Source: Burkholderiaceae bacterium DAT-1 (lineage in GTDB: Bacteria; Pseudomonadota; Gammaproteobacteria; Burkholderiales; Chitinimonadaceae). From it: a DNA stretch of 64,000 nt. The stretch is taken from the NCBI GenBank assembly GCA_019084025.1, contig JAHRBI010000003.1:186001-250000 (forward strand). Reading direction: 5' to 3'. The position numbers were made by a program, and so were the translations under genes. Of the stretch, positions 55,131 through 63,823 are shown in pieces (position 1 is the first letter of the stretch; every line of letters starts with the position of its first letter). The notes under the pieces are model-generated. The model did not search any database. It worked only from the letters and a program-made list of their open reading frames with translations, and was not told the origin of the DNA.

Positions 55131-55686
55131 CACTGGCCTATATCTGTTTGAGTCTGCTCGTTTAGGTTTTCGAGAACTCTCGCGCCTAGATGCGGGATTT
55201 ATTCTCGAACACGTCAATGAACCGGCATTTATACAGAATATTGGCGATAAGAATGTTCACTCACTCGACGATGCCTGGACATATATACAGAATGGCCCCG
55301 GCGCAAGTTATGCTGCCAATGGCTTTGGTTTATATCGAGTCGCACTGCTAGAAGACGATACGCCGATCGGTATGTGTGGCTTGGTTAAACGCGATGGGCT
55401 GGATACGCCGGATATTGGCTACGCCTATCTGCAGCGTTACTGGGGCAAGGGATATGCACTTGAGGCCGGACAGGCAGTGTTAAATTATGCTCGCCAGACG
55501 CTTAAGATTCCGCGCATTGTGGGTATTACCGGGCCGGATAATCTTGGTTCGCAACGGGTGCTCGAAAAACTCGGGCTGCATTATCAGGCCACGATCACCC
55601 TGCCCGGACGAGATGATCTGAGCATGCTGTTTGTGCCAGAACCACAGCGCGCTGGCACAGGCTCACCCTTCGACCTCAGTCGCTGA
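55123..55686 (+). CDS. GNAT acetyltransferase (RimJ/RimL type)
   Basis: A 187-residue GNAT protein: ESARLGFRELSRLDAGFILE at the N-terminus, IGYAYLQRYWGKGYALEAG for the cofactor site and NLGSQRVLEKLGLHYQ at the C-terminal side follow the ribosomal-protein-acetyltransferase-like group. The true substrate is unknown. GGAGG lies eight bases before ATG 55123; translation is coupled to the MAPEG gene by an 8-bp overlap. Confidence 0.85.
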   Translation: MSDTGLYLFESARLGFRELSRLDAGFILEHVNEPAFIQNIGDKNVHSLDDAWTYIQNGPGASYAANGFGLYRVALLEDDTPIGMCGLVKRDGLDTPDIGYAYLQRYWGKGYALEAGQAVLNYARQTLKIPRIVGITGPDNLGSQRVLEKLGLHYQATITLPGRDDLSMLFVPEPQRAGTGSPFDLSR

Positions 55687-55793
55687 ACCCTTCAGTCACT
55701 GAACCATTTTCCCGTTCATGAGTCGGAGTTGTGTCAGCAGGGCTTGTCTGTGTGCACTGCCCTATACACAAATCAGAACATAGGATGGACGGA

Positions 55794-56561
55794 ATGGCAC
55801 TTCATGTTTCGCGAGGACTCGCGCTGATCACCACACTGGTATTAGGGTCGACCTGGGCACAGGCCGACGGCCTGAGTGACCTGAAATCAGCGCTGGGTCG
55901 CCTGCAAGGTCAGAGCCCGGTTAAAGGGGTGCTGGATATCAAGCGCTGGAACAAGCAGGGTGAAGGTAAAGAAGCCGAGGAAACGAACAGCCAAATCAAT
56001 GTCAGTATCGAAGACAGTGGCCGCGGCCTGCAGATTCTGTACAGCAAGGATCTGATCAGCAAACTGGAAGCTGAGCAACGTCAGAAGAGCAAGGACAAGG
56101 AAGCCAAAACCCCTGTCACATCCGCGATTAGCAGTGTCAGCGCCAACGGTATACGCGAGATGACGCTGGCAGCCAGCAATCTGATCCGCGACATTGATCG
56201 CGCCAAATTCAAGGGCGAAACCACCGAAACCGTCGAAGGCAAACCGCTGCGCAAGCTGAGCTTTGAAGTGCCGATGGAGTCGCTCTCGGAAAAGGAGCGC
56301 AAATACCTGAAAAAACTGGATGCCGGATTTGATATCTGGATCGCAGCAGATGGCACGCCGGTATCTCAGGTATCGCACACCATCTACAATGGCCGCGCTT
56401 TTCTGGTGATCAGTTTTGAACAAAAGCAGAACGAGAAGCAGGTGTATGCGGTGTCCGGTGACCGACTAGTGACGATTCGCCATGAGTCGTCCAGCAGCGG
56501 CTCGGGCGCTGGTGAAAAGGGCGAATCGCGTTCGGTTCGCACCTTTCAGTTGCAGTCCTAA
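55794..56561 (+). CDS. Exported protein, unknown function
   Basis: A 255-residue protein with a signal peptide (HVSRGLALITTLVLGSTWAQ, cleavage near AQA-DG). The mature part is rich in charged beta-strand-like segments (VLDIKRWNKQGEG, IRLMT-free, KLSFEVPMESLSEKERKYLK) and ends in a serine/glycine-rich tail (HESSSSGSGAGEKGE). The pattern could be a lipid- or lipoprotein-binding periplasmic fold, but I cannot name a family. ATG 55794 is preferred to ATG 55785 for ribosome-site spacing. Confidence 0.65.
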   Translation: MALHVSRGLALITTLVLGSTWAQADGLSDLKSALGRLQGQSPVKGVLDIKRWNKQGEGKEAEETNSQINVSIEDSGRGLQILYSKDLISKLEAEQRQKSKDKEAKTPVTSAISSVSANGIREMTLAASNLIRDIDRAKFKGETTETVEGKPLRKLSFEVPMESLSEKERKYLKKLDAGFDIWIAADGTPVSQVSHTIYNGRAFLVISFEQKQNEKQVYAVSGDRLVTIRHESSSSGSGAGEKGESRSVRTFQLQS

Positions 56562-56591
56562 GCAGACGCTGGATCATTCCGCTGACCGGCC

Positions 56592-58013
56592 TTATTTCGA
56601 GGCTGGTTGGCTCAGCGCCTGCATATCGCCGGTTGCCCGCGCCAGGGTTGCGCCTGCTGACAACACCGCAAAGTAACCATCAGAATAGACCCGCTGTGCC
56701 TGCTGTAACTGGGTATCAGCCAGCAGCACCTCGGTAATCGCCCCCACCCCGCTCTGATAGGCTGCCAGCGCGGCATCGAAGGTCGTCCGGGCTGCAAGCT
56801 GCAACGCATCTGCCGAACGATAAGCTGCAAGACTGGTTGCCAGCCCGTTCCGGGCGTTCATGACCTGCCGCTTCGCCTCCTCACGTACATGCTGGCTGCG
56901 GATGGCTGCGTTATCTGCGTCGATCAGCGCCTTTGACAGCGCCGACCGACGTACGCCTGCGTCGTACAACGGCATCGTCACCCCGATGAACAGACTGCTA
57001 TTGTGCCGTGCGCCACTGATATCGCCACCTGCGGCCGGCAAGCCTGCGGCGGGCGTGGCAGTGGCACTGATCCCGCCACTGGCCTGGGTTAGCGACGCCG
57101 TGGCAAACACGCGCGGCTTGAATTCGGACTGTACGGCCTTGATTCCGGATTGTGCTGCAACGAATGCCACATCGGCGCCCTGCACATCGGGCCGCTGCGC
57201 CATCGCATCGGCAATCAGGGCATCCACGGCCGGCATCGCTTGATCAGTTAGTGTTCTGGGCGACACATCGGCTAACTCGATTCGCGTATCTGGCGGCAGG
57301 CCTGCTGCCGACAGCACTGCCAGATAGGCATCTTCCCGAGCACCATTTGCCTGAGTCAGCGCCAGAGTAGCCTGTGCCGTCGCATGAGATGCCTGCGCCA
57401 CTTCAATTACTGTGCCGATACCATTTTTCCGGCGCTGGATAGCGGCCTGTTCAATCGCCTGTGCGTTTGCAAACGATTTCTGCGCGGCAGTGACATGCGC
57501 GACTGCGGCCGCATGCCGGTAAAAAGCAAGGGTCACCTCATGCGCGATTTGCTGCTGCACGCCGCTGCGCGCCAGCCCGGCCAGCCGCGATCCATGCCTG
57601 GCCACATCCAGCCTCGCAGTACGCCCGCCAAAATCAAACAGCAGCCATTCAAGCGAGAGGCTTGTCAGTACACCGTGCGTCTGACTATTCCCTTCCAGCT
57701 CGACTCCGCCCGTCCCCAGACGCTTGTCTGCAGACTGGACCATGCCGCCCGCTGCGAGGTTCACACGTGGCTGGAATGCACTCGATGCTACATCCACACC
57801 CAGATCTGCCTGCCTGGTTTCATTGTCGGCCAGCCGGACAGCGGCATGCTGAGTCAATGCCAATTCCAGTAATTGCGCCAGTGAGTAGGGGGCGTTGGCA
57901 GCCTGCTGTGAGGCAGGTGAACGACTGGCGTTGTCGCCATTCTGCGGTGCGGCCATACTTGTCATGGGCTGAACGGCCAGCGTCAAGGCAGCCAGCAATT
58001 TAGCGATGCGCAC
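56592..58013 (-). CDS. mdtP: Outer-membrane efflux channel, TolC/MdtP family
   Basis: A 473-residue outer-membrane factor: signal peptide (AVQPMTSMAA), the repeated helix-barrel segments (SLAQLLELALTQHAAVRLAD; MAQRPDVQGADVAFVAAQSG) and a C-terminal AYQSGVGAITEVLLADTQLQ. There is no lipobox cysteine, unlike many MdtP proteins. It overlaps mdtO by 14 bp and ends the ytcA-mdtN-mdtO-mdtP operon; together they form a tripartite pump. Confidence 0.9.
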   Translation of the reverse strand: MRIAKLLAALTLAVQPMTSMAAPQNGDNASRSPASQQAANAPYSLAQLLELALTQHAAVRLADNETRQADLGVDVASSAFQPRVNLAAGGMVQSADKRLGTGGVELEGNSQTHGVLTSLSLEWLLFDFGGRTARLDVARHGSRLAGLARSGVQQQIAHEVTLAFYRHAAAVAHVTAAQKSFANAQAIEQAAIQRRKNGIGTVIEVAQASHATAQATLALTQANGAREDAYLAVLSAAGLPPDTRIELADVSPRTLTDQAMPAVDALIADAMAQRPDVQGADVAFVAAQSGIKAVQSEFKPRVFATASLTQASGGISATATPAAGLPAAGGDISGARHNSSLFIGVTMPLYDAGVRRSALSKALIDADNAAIRSQHVREEAKRQVMNARNGLATSLAAYRSADALQLAARTTFDAALAAYQSGVGAITEVLLADTQLQQAQRVYSDGYFAVLSAGATLARATGDMQALSQPASK

Positions 58014-59955
58014 GATGATCTGTTTCCTGCTTGCGGGTGAAATGAAGCGTCATCCACTGTTCCAGATGACGGAGAGATGCGTGAATCTGATCTTCAAGCG
58101 CATCGCCAGTACTTGCTTGTGGCGTGGCTGGCATCGTCTGACCGGCAGTAGATGTGCCAGCAGGCATGTGGAAGACGAGTCGGTCGAGCGCTTCCTGCAT
58201 CTTCGCATCCTGTTGCGCCCGCGCTGGTAGCGCCAGCAGCAAACCACTTAGTTCACGTAAGCTCAGCAGCATGGAATGAGATCGATCAATCCACGCTTGC
58301 GGAGGACGCAGATGCACAGGCTCGGCCAGTACACGTTCGAGATCGCGTTCGGCCTCGATCAGCATGGCGATGATCAGGTCGAGGCGTTGCACACCAGCCA
58401 GCCGGTGGCGCTCGGCAAACCCCTGACGCAGCGTATCCACCAGATTGCGCAGGCGGCTATCCAGCCGCGCGGCCACTGACACCGGCCAGATCTGCGTAAA
58501 GATCAGATGGGCCACCAGATTACCCAGCATGATCCCCACTACACGGTCACGAATGGCCACCAGTCCGAAACCGGGGGTATCCCCCTGAATGACGCACATG
58601 AAAAAGGCAAAGGCGATCTGCAAACCGGCATAGGCAATGCGCGGACTTCCGCCTGCCACCCAGGCCGCCAGTCCTGCCCCGGTACCCACCAGCGCCAGCA
58701 AGCCAAATATGGATTCCAGATCGGGCAGCACCAGCAGCACAACAGCGATACCGGCCAGCGCGCCCACCAGACAGCCGGCAATGCGCAATTGCAGCTTTTC
58801 AATGGTTTCAGCGGCGGTGGCCTGCGCCACAATAAAGCAGGTGATCAGGCAGGTGTGGATACCCGGCCAGACCAGGATCGTATAGAGGAAATAGCAGCAC
58901 ATCGCTGCTGCAGTGGTTTTGAGTGCGTACTGCACATGAACGGGGTTGGTCCACGCATCTGGCACAAAGAAGCCATGTGCAGCCGGCGCGACGAGATGTC
59001 CGCCATCCGCAAGTGGCGCATCCGGATCGACCCAGTAGTCCACAATGGGGGCGATACCCGCATCCTGTTGCGACTGCCATGCAAGTGGATCACGTAAGGG
59101 CAGCGGCTGCCCGCTGCGCAAGGCTTGCGCGCTCAGCTGCAGATAATCTGCACATTCGCGGCTTGAACCCTCTCCGCGACGACATCCCTGCTGCACCCTG
59201 AGCAGCAACGCACTGACGGTATCGGCGATCCGCGACCACTCGGCCAGCAGTTCGGGAGCATGCATCTTTTCGAGACCGGCCAGCTTGATCCAGCCGCGAA
59301 TGCTGCTGGTGCCTTCGGCGAGACATGTCGCCAGCACGGCCATTGCATTCGCATCTCCACGCAAGGCACTGGCAGCCGCATCCAGACGTCGCGCCATTGC
59401 ATCCGCTGCCATCCTGTGCGGCGCTGCGCCGAGTAACAGGCTCACCACAATGGTCACGGCTGCCGGAATCGCCACCATCAGCCAGGCGTAAAGCAGACCC
59501 CGGGTAGCCAGCTCGCCTATCTGTGCCTTGCCCAGTACGTCCAGCGCGTACACCAGTACCAGCGCCATCGTTGCCCCGACTGGCTTGAGCTTACTCGCCG
59601 ACGCCAGAAACAGCAGACAGAAGGACAGCACGGCCATACAGCTCACCCTCAGCAAAGGCGCATCCAGCAAACCTCCCGCCAGCAAAAACACGATGCCGAT
59701 CAACACGGTCGTCATGACCATCAGCACGATGCTCTGCAGAATACTGCCCATGCGATCCGGCTTGGCCAGAAAAAAGACCAGATAGGCCGACAGCGCCGCC
59801 TCCGGTGTCTGATACACCTCGACCACCAGTGTGGTCAGCACACAGATCAGTGCAATCCGCAGGGCAAACGCCAGCCTGCCGGGAGCAGGTCGCAATAAAT
59901 CGAGCAGCCCGTGTACTGCACCACGGCGCCCGACTTCACTTGCAAGCTGCACCAT
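58000..59955 (-). CDS. mdtO: FUSC-family inner-membrane efflux protein MdtO
   Basis: A 651-residue protein with two membrane blocks (about 30-180 and 360-520), the aromatic-acid-exporter/FUSC arrangement; LRIALICVLTTLVVEVYQTP and LQLRIAGCLVGALAGIAVVL are typical. The start is ATG 59955 with GAGG nearby and a 20-bp overlap with mdtN. E. coli MdtO is linked to sulfonamide and puromycin resistance; substrates here are unknown. Confidence 0.88.
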   Translation of the reverse strand: MVQLASEVGRRGAVHGLLDLLRPAPGRLAFALRIALICVLTTLVVEVYQTPEAALSAYLVFFLAKPDRMGSILQSIVLMVMTTVLIGIVFLLAGGLLDAPLLRVSCMAVLSFCLLFLASASKLKPVGATMALVLVYALDVLGKAQIGELATRGLLYAWLMVAIPAAVTIVVSLLLGAAPHRMAADAMARRLDAAASALRGDANAMAVLATCLAEGTSSIRGWIKLAGLEKMHAPELLAEWSRIADTVSALLLRVQQGCRRGEGSSRECADYLQLSAQALRSGQPLPLRDPLAWQSQQDAGIAPIVDYWVDPDAPLADGGHLVAPAAHGFFVPDAWTNPVHVQYALKTTAAAMCCYFLYTILVWPGIHTCLITCFIVAQATAAETIEKLQLRIAGCLVGALAGIAVVLLVLPDLESIFGLLALVGTGAGLAAWVAGGSPRIAYAGLQIAFAFFMCVIQGDTPGFGLVAIRDRVVGIMLGNLVAHLIFTQIWPVSVAARLDSRLRNLVDTLRQGFAERHRLAGVQRLDLIIAMLIEAERDLERVLAEPVHLRPPQAWIDRSHSMLLSLRELSGLLLALPARAQQDAKMQEALDRLVFHMPAGTSTAGQTMPATPQASTGDALEDQIHASLRHLEQWMTLHFTRKQETDHRAHR

Positions 59956-60985
59956 GCCCCACCTCGACCACCGCGCTGGCCCCCATGCGGGTGAGATGCT
60001 GTGGCGGATGCTCCAGCTCGATGCGGACAGGGAAGCGCTGGGCAACGCGCACCCAGTTCAGCGAGCGTTCCACATAGGGTAGCGAACGCGGCAGATTCAG
60101 ATGCCCCGGCTCCAGTACACCCCAGCCGATACCCTGCACCACACCCTTGATGGGATGCTCGCGATCAATCATTGAATAGACGGTTGCACAGGTGCCCGGC
60201 TGGATAGACTTCAGCTCATGCTCGCGGAAATGCGCCACGGCAAACCATTCATCGGTATTAATGAGCGTAAAGAGGGATTGCTGCGGGGCGATCATTTCGC
60301 CCGCCGTCACTGTCAGACCCGCCACCCGCCCGGCATGCGCGGCGCGCACAGTGGTATCCGCCAGTGCGCGTTCGGCGAGTGCGACTGCGGCCTGTCTGGC
60401 TTTGACGGCCGCTTCGGCGCTTGCCTCGGAATCAATGGCCACGGTTGCGGCCGAGGCCTGTTCTCGTGCCTGTTGCAGACTGGTTTCTGCATCGCGCTCG
60501 GCCACCATGGCCTGATCCAGCTGTTGCTGGGGCACATAGCCTTTTTCAGCTAGTGGACGCAGGCGCTCGACTGTTCGGTGCGCCAGCGCCAGATTGGTTT
60601 CTGCACGGGTGGTCTGCTTGCCCGCGACGCGCGCGGTGGATTGCTGCACGGCCAGCGCATGCCGCTTGCTTTCCAGTGCCGCCTCGGCCAGCTTCAATTC
60701 TGCCCGTGCCTGATCCAGCGACAGCTGGAATGGATGGGGATCAATTTCAAATAGCACATCCCCTGCCTTCACTGCCTGATTTTCAGTCACGGCGATGCGC
60801 TGAATCCGGCCACCCACTGCAGCCGCAATATGCGTGACTTCGGCATCGAGCGATGCATCATCGCTTGCCGGATGCGTGGATTGACGCTTGATGACGTGAG
60901 CAGTGAGCCCGACTGCCGTTGCAATGATCGCCAGCGCGAACACCAGCCCGAGTTTGCGCGTTGCGCCAGAGTGAGGTGTTTTCAT
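59936..60985 (-). CDS. mdtN: Membrane-fusion protein MdtN
   Basis: A 349-residue HlyD/EmrA-type adaptor: one N-terminal membrane anchor, a biotinyl-lipoyl segment (GRIQRIAVTENQAVKAGDVL), a long coiled coil and a beta-barrel end with RSLNWVRVAQRFPVRIELE, closely like MdtN. ATG 60985 overlaps the ytcA stop by four bases. It bridges MdtO and MdtP. Confidence 0.92.
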   Translation of the reverse strand: MKTPHSGATRKLGLVFALAIIATAVGLTAHVIKRQSTHPASDDASLDAEVTHIAAAVGGRIQRIAVTENQAVKAGDVLFEIDPHPFQLSLDQARAELKLAEAALESKRHALAVQQSTARVAGKQTTRAETNLALAHRTVERLRPLAEKGYVPQQQLDQAMVAERDAETSLQQAREQASAATVAIDSEASAEAAVKARQAAVALAERALADTTVRAAHAGRVAGLTVTAGEMIAPQQSLFTLINTDEWFAVAHFREHELKSIQPGTCATVYSMIDREHPIKGVVQGIGWGVLEPGHLNLPRSLPYVERSLNWVRVAQRFPVRIELEHPPQHLTRMGASAVVEVGHGAACK

Positions 60986-61272
60986 GATCCGAACCATACG
61001 AGCCACACCAGCATCGCCACAATGACGCCACATGCCGTGCAAACAAACAGTTGAAAAGGCAGCACGGTGTGCAGCTTAAAGGCCATTAACAGCGCGCGGC
61101 CGATCAAGGCGGCAACTACACCGATCAGGGCACAGAGCATCCATGCAGGGAAAAAGGCACCGAACAGCGTAAAAGACGGTGCGGCAGCAATGGCCTGAGC
61201 GCTCGGCAATGTTGCCGCCAGCACCGCCCTTGCAAGGAATGCGACACGATTCGTATACCGAAAAGCATTCAT
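60982..61272 (-). CDS. ytcA: YtcA-like small membrane protein
   Basis: A 96-residue protein with a signal-peptide-like N-terminus and two membrane segments; FTLFGAFFPAWMLCALIGVV and FVCTACGVIVAMLVWLVWF resemble YtcA, which precedes mdtNOP in E. coli. It lacks a lipobox. The ATG 61272 has an AT-rich leader and no strong ribosome site. Its overlap with mdtN makes it the first gene of the efflux operon. Confidence 0.75.
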   Translation of the reverse strand: MNAFRYTNRVAFLARAVLAATLPSAQAIAAAPSFTLFGAFFPAWMLCALIGVVAALIGRALLMAFKLHTVLPFQLFVCTACGVIVAMLVWLVWFGS

Positions 61273-61384
61273 TAAATATATATCGCTATTTAATAGTTAA
61301 TTCTTACCAAGGCGGCAATATACCAGCGAATGCATGTCATGCGTGAATGATTCCATGAAAGTTTTATTGCCATGTTCTATCAGA

Positions 61385-61429
61385 CTAATCAGATCTAATC
61401 GAACCATCCTAATCATATGATTAGATTAG
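61385..61429. promoter_or_regulatory. Cluster of five CTAATC words, candidate operator
   Basis: CTAATC occurs at 61385-61390, 61395-61400 and 61409-61414, and on the other strand at 61419-61424 and 61424-61429. Positions 61409-61424 form a perfect 16-bp palindrome, CTAATCATATGATTAG. It is 113-157 bp upstream of ytcA and is the obvious candidate for control of the efflux operon. Confidence 0.55.
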
Positions 61430-61530
61430 TTATCATTCACTAATAAATAAGTAGTTTATTATATTAATAATACATCCACCACATATTCACCTTCTAATTA
61501 AGCAGGTCATCTCATTCATCAGGCAGATGT

Positions 61531-61550
61531 AAAAAATGTGCTGTGGCACA
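61531..61550 (-). terminator. Terminator downstream of the helicase gene (leftward)
   Basis: Leftward TGTGC-CACA-GCACA stem followed by TTTTTT. A second hairpin, CGGAGCA / TGCTCCG at 61595-61621, stands between it and the helicase stop. Confidence 0.6.
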
Positions 61551-61655
61551 CCTGAATCGCGCGTCAGCAGCACATTAGAATAAAGTCATCGCCTCGGAGC
61601 AGGGTTCGACGACATGCTCCGATAAGGACAGACCCGGAAATGTAGAGAAATTCGC

Positions 61656-63632
61656 CTAGTGACGCGGTCCCCGCTTCGGCCCTCTGCCTCGGTCATGAGC
61701 ATGCTGACCACGCTTGCGCTCGGATTCCTTGCGATGACGCTTGTTTTCCACCTGCAGCATCTTGTCGATCTTTTCCGAGGTCGACACCATCAGCATCTGT
61801 GCCATCTCTTCATCCGGGAAGGTATCGGCCATGCGGTAACCCAGCCACGCATAGGCGGCATACAGCTTGCAGGTGTCTTCCAGATATTGCAGCTCGTTGC
61901 GGCCGCCCATGCCTTCCATGCGCAACAACGGCGCACGTTTTTTCTCGGCACGGCTTTTCGCCCAATCCTGCAGCGCGCGTTCCAGCATCGGAATACGGGT
62001 TGATACCGGACACAGGCTGAAGGTGTAGCGATCTTCGAGCGACAGATTCAGCATATCCAGCCACTTGGCCTTTTCCATCTGGTCATCCAGATTGGCGGGC
62101 ACAAAGAATTCGTCATGCACATTGATGTGCTTGGCGAAGAGTTCCAGCAGCGCATGCAGTTTCTTCTGGCCGGTGGCCTTGGAAATCAGCGTAAGATAAT
62201 CGAGATTCGGGGCCACGTAAAAGCCGCTGTCTGGCAGCGGTTCGGGCTTGGTTTTCAGCAGACCGGCAATGGCATGGTGGGTGCGCGCATCCAGTCCGGC
62301 CACATAGCCAGTGGCATGCTCGCCAAAGCGCCCTGCCCGGCCAGCGATTTGCTTGGCCAAAGGCGCGGCAATCGGGCCCTCGGCATAACCGTCGTATTTG
62401 GTGGACGTGGTAAAAATCACGCGACGGGCCGGGGTATTCAGACCCATGCCGATGGCGTCGGTGCCGACCACGATCTGGGTCTGGCCTTCGATAAAGCGCT
62501 CGGCCTGCGCCTGACGCACTTCCGGCGACAGATTGCCGTAGATCGCCGATACCGCGAAGCCCTGCTCGATGACTTGATCACGCCAGTACAGCACATCGCG
62601 TCGGGAAAACGCGATCAGCACATCACCCGCCTGCAGCTTGCGCAACGAGCCCAGCGGCTGCTTTTCCATTTCCAGCGCCGATTTACGCTGCAGCTCACGT
62701 ATTTCCAGCGTGCCACCGACGCGCGATACCAGCGACTGAATCGCTTCCTTGGCTTCCAGCGCACCCAGCAGGTACACCGTCGACGCGGGAATCCCGCACA
62801 CCGCCGCCGTCCACGCCGCACCGCGATCCGGATCGTCCAGCAGCTGGATTTCGTCGATCACGGCCACTTCGATGGGCTTGTTCGGGTTCATCATCTCCAC
62901 GGTACTGGAGACATGTGTGGCTTCCGGATGCAGCTTGCGCTGCTCGCCCGTCACTAGACTCACGGCCACGCCCGCATTAAGCAGGCGGTTGTAGTTTTCC
63001 AGCGCCAGCAAACGCAGCGGCGCCAGATAGGCACCACTTTTCGCCCGCGTCAGGTGTTCCATCGCGGTGTAGGTTTTGCCGGAATTGGTCGGCCCCAGTA
63101 CGGCGATGAAATGGCGCTTCATGCCATGCGCAGTAGTAAACGATTCGGGATACAGCGACAGGTCAACCGCATCGCGGGTTTGCTCGGCCAGGAGGCTGGC
63201 GGATTTGGACGACTTGGCCGCCTTGATCCGGTCCAGCGCCAGCACGCAGCGCGAGGTCGCCATCTCGTATTTGGCGGTGAAGGCGTGCAGCGCGCTGGTC
63301 GGGTCGACCTGATACTGCTCGGACATCGCCATGATCTCGTCGATCACGCCGCGAATGCGGTTTTCCAGACGCGCCCGCGCATCTTCATTCCAGCGCGATT
63401 GCAGCAGCTCCAGCCGCTCGGCGGCATCCAGCTTGCGCCACTTGGTGCTCTTGGCGAGGAAACCGTCATCCGGAATCAGGTGGTAATGCACCGCCCGCTT
63501 GCCCACCATGATCTCGCCCTGCACCGAGACGGCATAGCTGCCATCCGAGGTCACCAGACGCGCGCGCTGGGCTTCGAGATAGGCATTGATGGCATCGGGT
63601 GTATCGGGGATCAGGTCTGTGGTGTCGGTCAT
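61656..63632 (-). CDS. SUV3-like superfamily 2 RNA helicase
   Basis: A 658-residue helicase of the mitochondrial SUV3 type: motif I VLGPTNSGKTYTAMEHL, Ia APLRLLALENYNRL, II VAVIDEIQLLDDPDRG, VI QIAGRAGRFG, with GTDAIGMGLNTPARRVIF between. Motif II is DEIQ, not DEAD. The N-terminal ~150 residues are helical and family-poor, and the C-terminus is a basic tail (KRHRKESERKRGQHAHDRGR) suited to RNA binding. SUV3 proteins unwind RNA and DNA 3' to 5' and act with degradosome nucleases in mitochondria. ATG 63632. Confidence 0.9.
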   Translation of the reverse strand: MTDTTDLIPDTPDAINAYLEAQRARLVTSDGSYAVSVQGEIMVGKRAVHYHLIPDDGFLAKSTKWRKLDAAERLELLQSRWNEDARARLENRIRGVIDEIMAMSEQYQVDPTSALHAFTAKYEMATSRCVLALDRIKAAKSSKSASLLAEQTRDAVDLSLYPESFTTAHGMKRHFIAVLGPTNSGKTYTAMEHLTRAKSGAYLAPLRLLALENYNRLLNAGVAVSLVTGEQRKLHPEATHVSSTVEMMNPNKPIEVAVIDEIQLLDDPDRGAAWTAAVCGIPASTVYLLGALEAKEAIQSLVSRVGGTLEIRELQRKSALEMEKQPLGSLRKLQAGDVLIAFSRRDVLYWRDQVIEQGFAVSAIYGNLSPEVRQAQAERFIEGQTQIVVGTDAIGMGLNTPARRVIFTTSTKYDGYAEGPIAAPLAKQIAGRAGRFGEHATGYVAGLDARTHHAIAGLLKTKPEPLPDSGFYVAPNLDYLTLISKATGQKKLHALLELFAKHINVHDEFFVPANLDDQMEKAKWLDMLNLSLEDRYTFSLCPVSTRIPMLERALQDWAKSRAEKKRAPLLRMEGMGGRNELQYLEDTCKLYAAYAWLGYRMADTFPDEEMAQMLMVSTSEKIDKMLQVENKRHRKESERKRGQHAHDRGRGPKRGPRH

Positions 63633-63823
63633 GGGTCGGCTTGTGGTCAGAATTCAGGGTGCACTGTACAACTTATTGCAGTGCATCACACATATTTTAG
63701 CGGAGGCCGCTGCATTTCGCGCCGCCAGCCTGCATTTCGCGACCGGCGGACGTGATTGGTCGCATGTTTCTGCCGCTGGCGACGGCTTCCCGCATCATGC
63801 AGTCATCCAAGGAGGAGACGACC
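63633..63823. other. Divergent gap with repeats
   Basis: The gap between the helicase and the last gene contains an inverted repeat TGCACTG / CAGTGCA (63660-63666, 63679-63685) and two direct repeats CTGCATTTCGCG (63710-63721 and 63730-63741) exactly 20 bp apart. No gene is supported. Confidence 0.55.

Larger units (their letters stand above)
61273..61655. other. 383-bp AT-rich gap upstream of ytcA-mdtNOP
   Basis: No gene is seen. The right part holds two terminator-like hairpins for the leftward helicase gene; the middle part (61385-61429) has clustered CTAATC words; the left part next to ytcA is AT-rich and must hold the operon promoter. No divergent regulator gene is present. Confidence 0.6.

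Noticed and set aside
62115-62957. 280-codon open frame on the + strand
   Set aside because: It is antisense to the SUV3-like helicase and has shadow-type composition.
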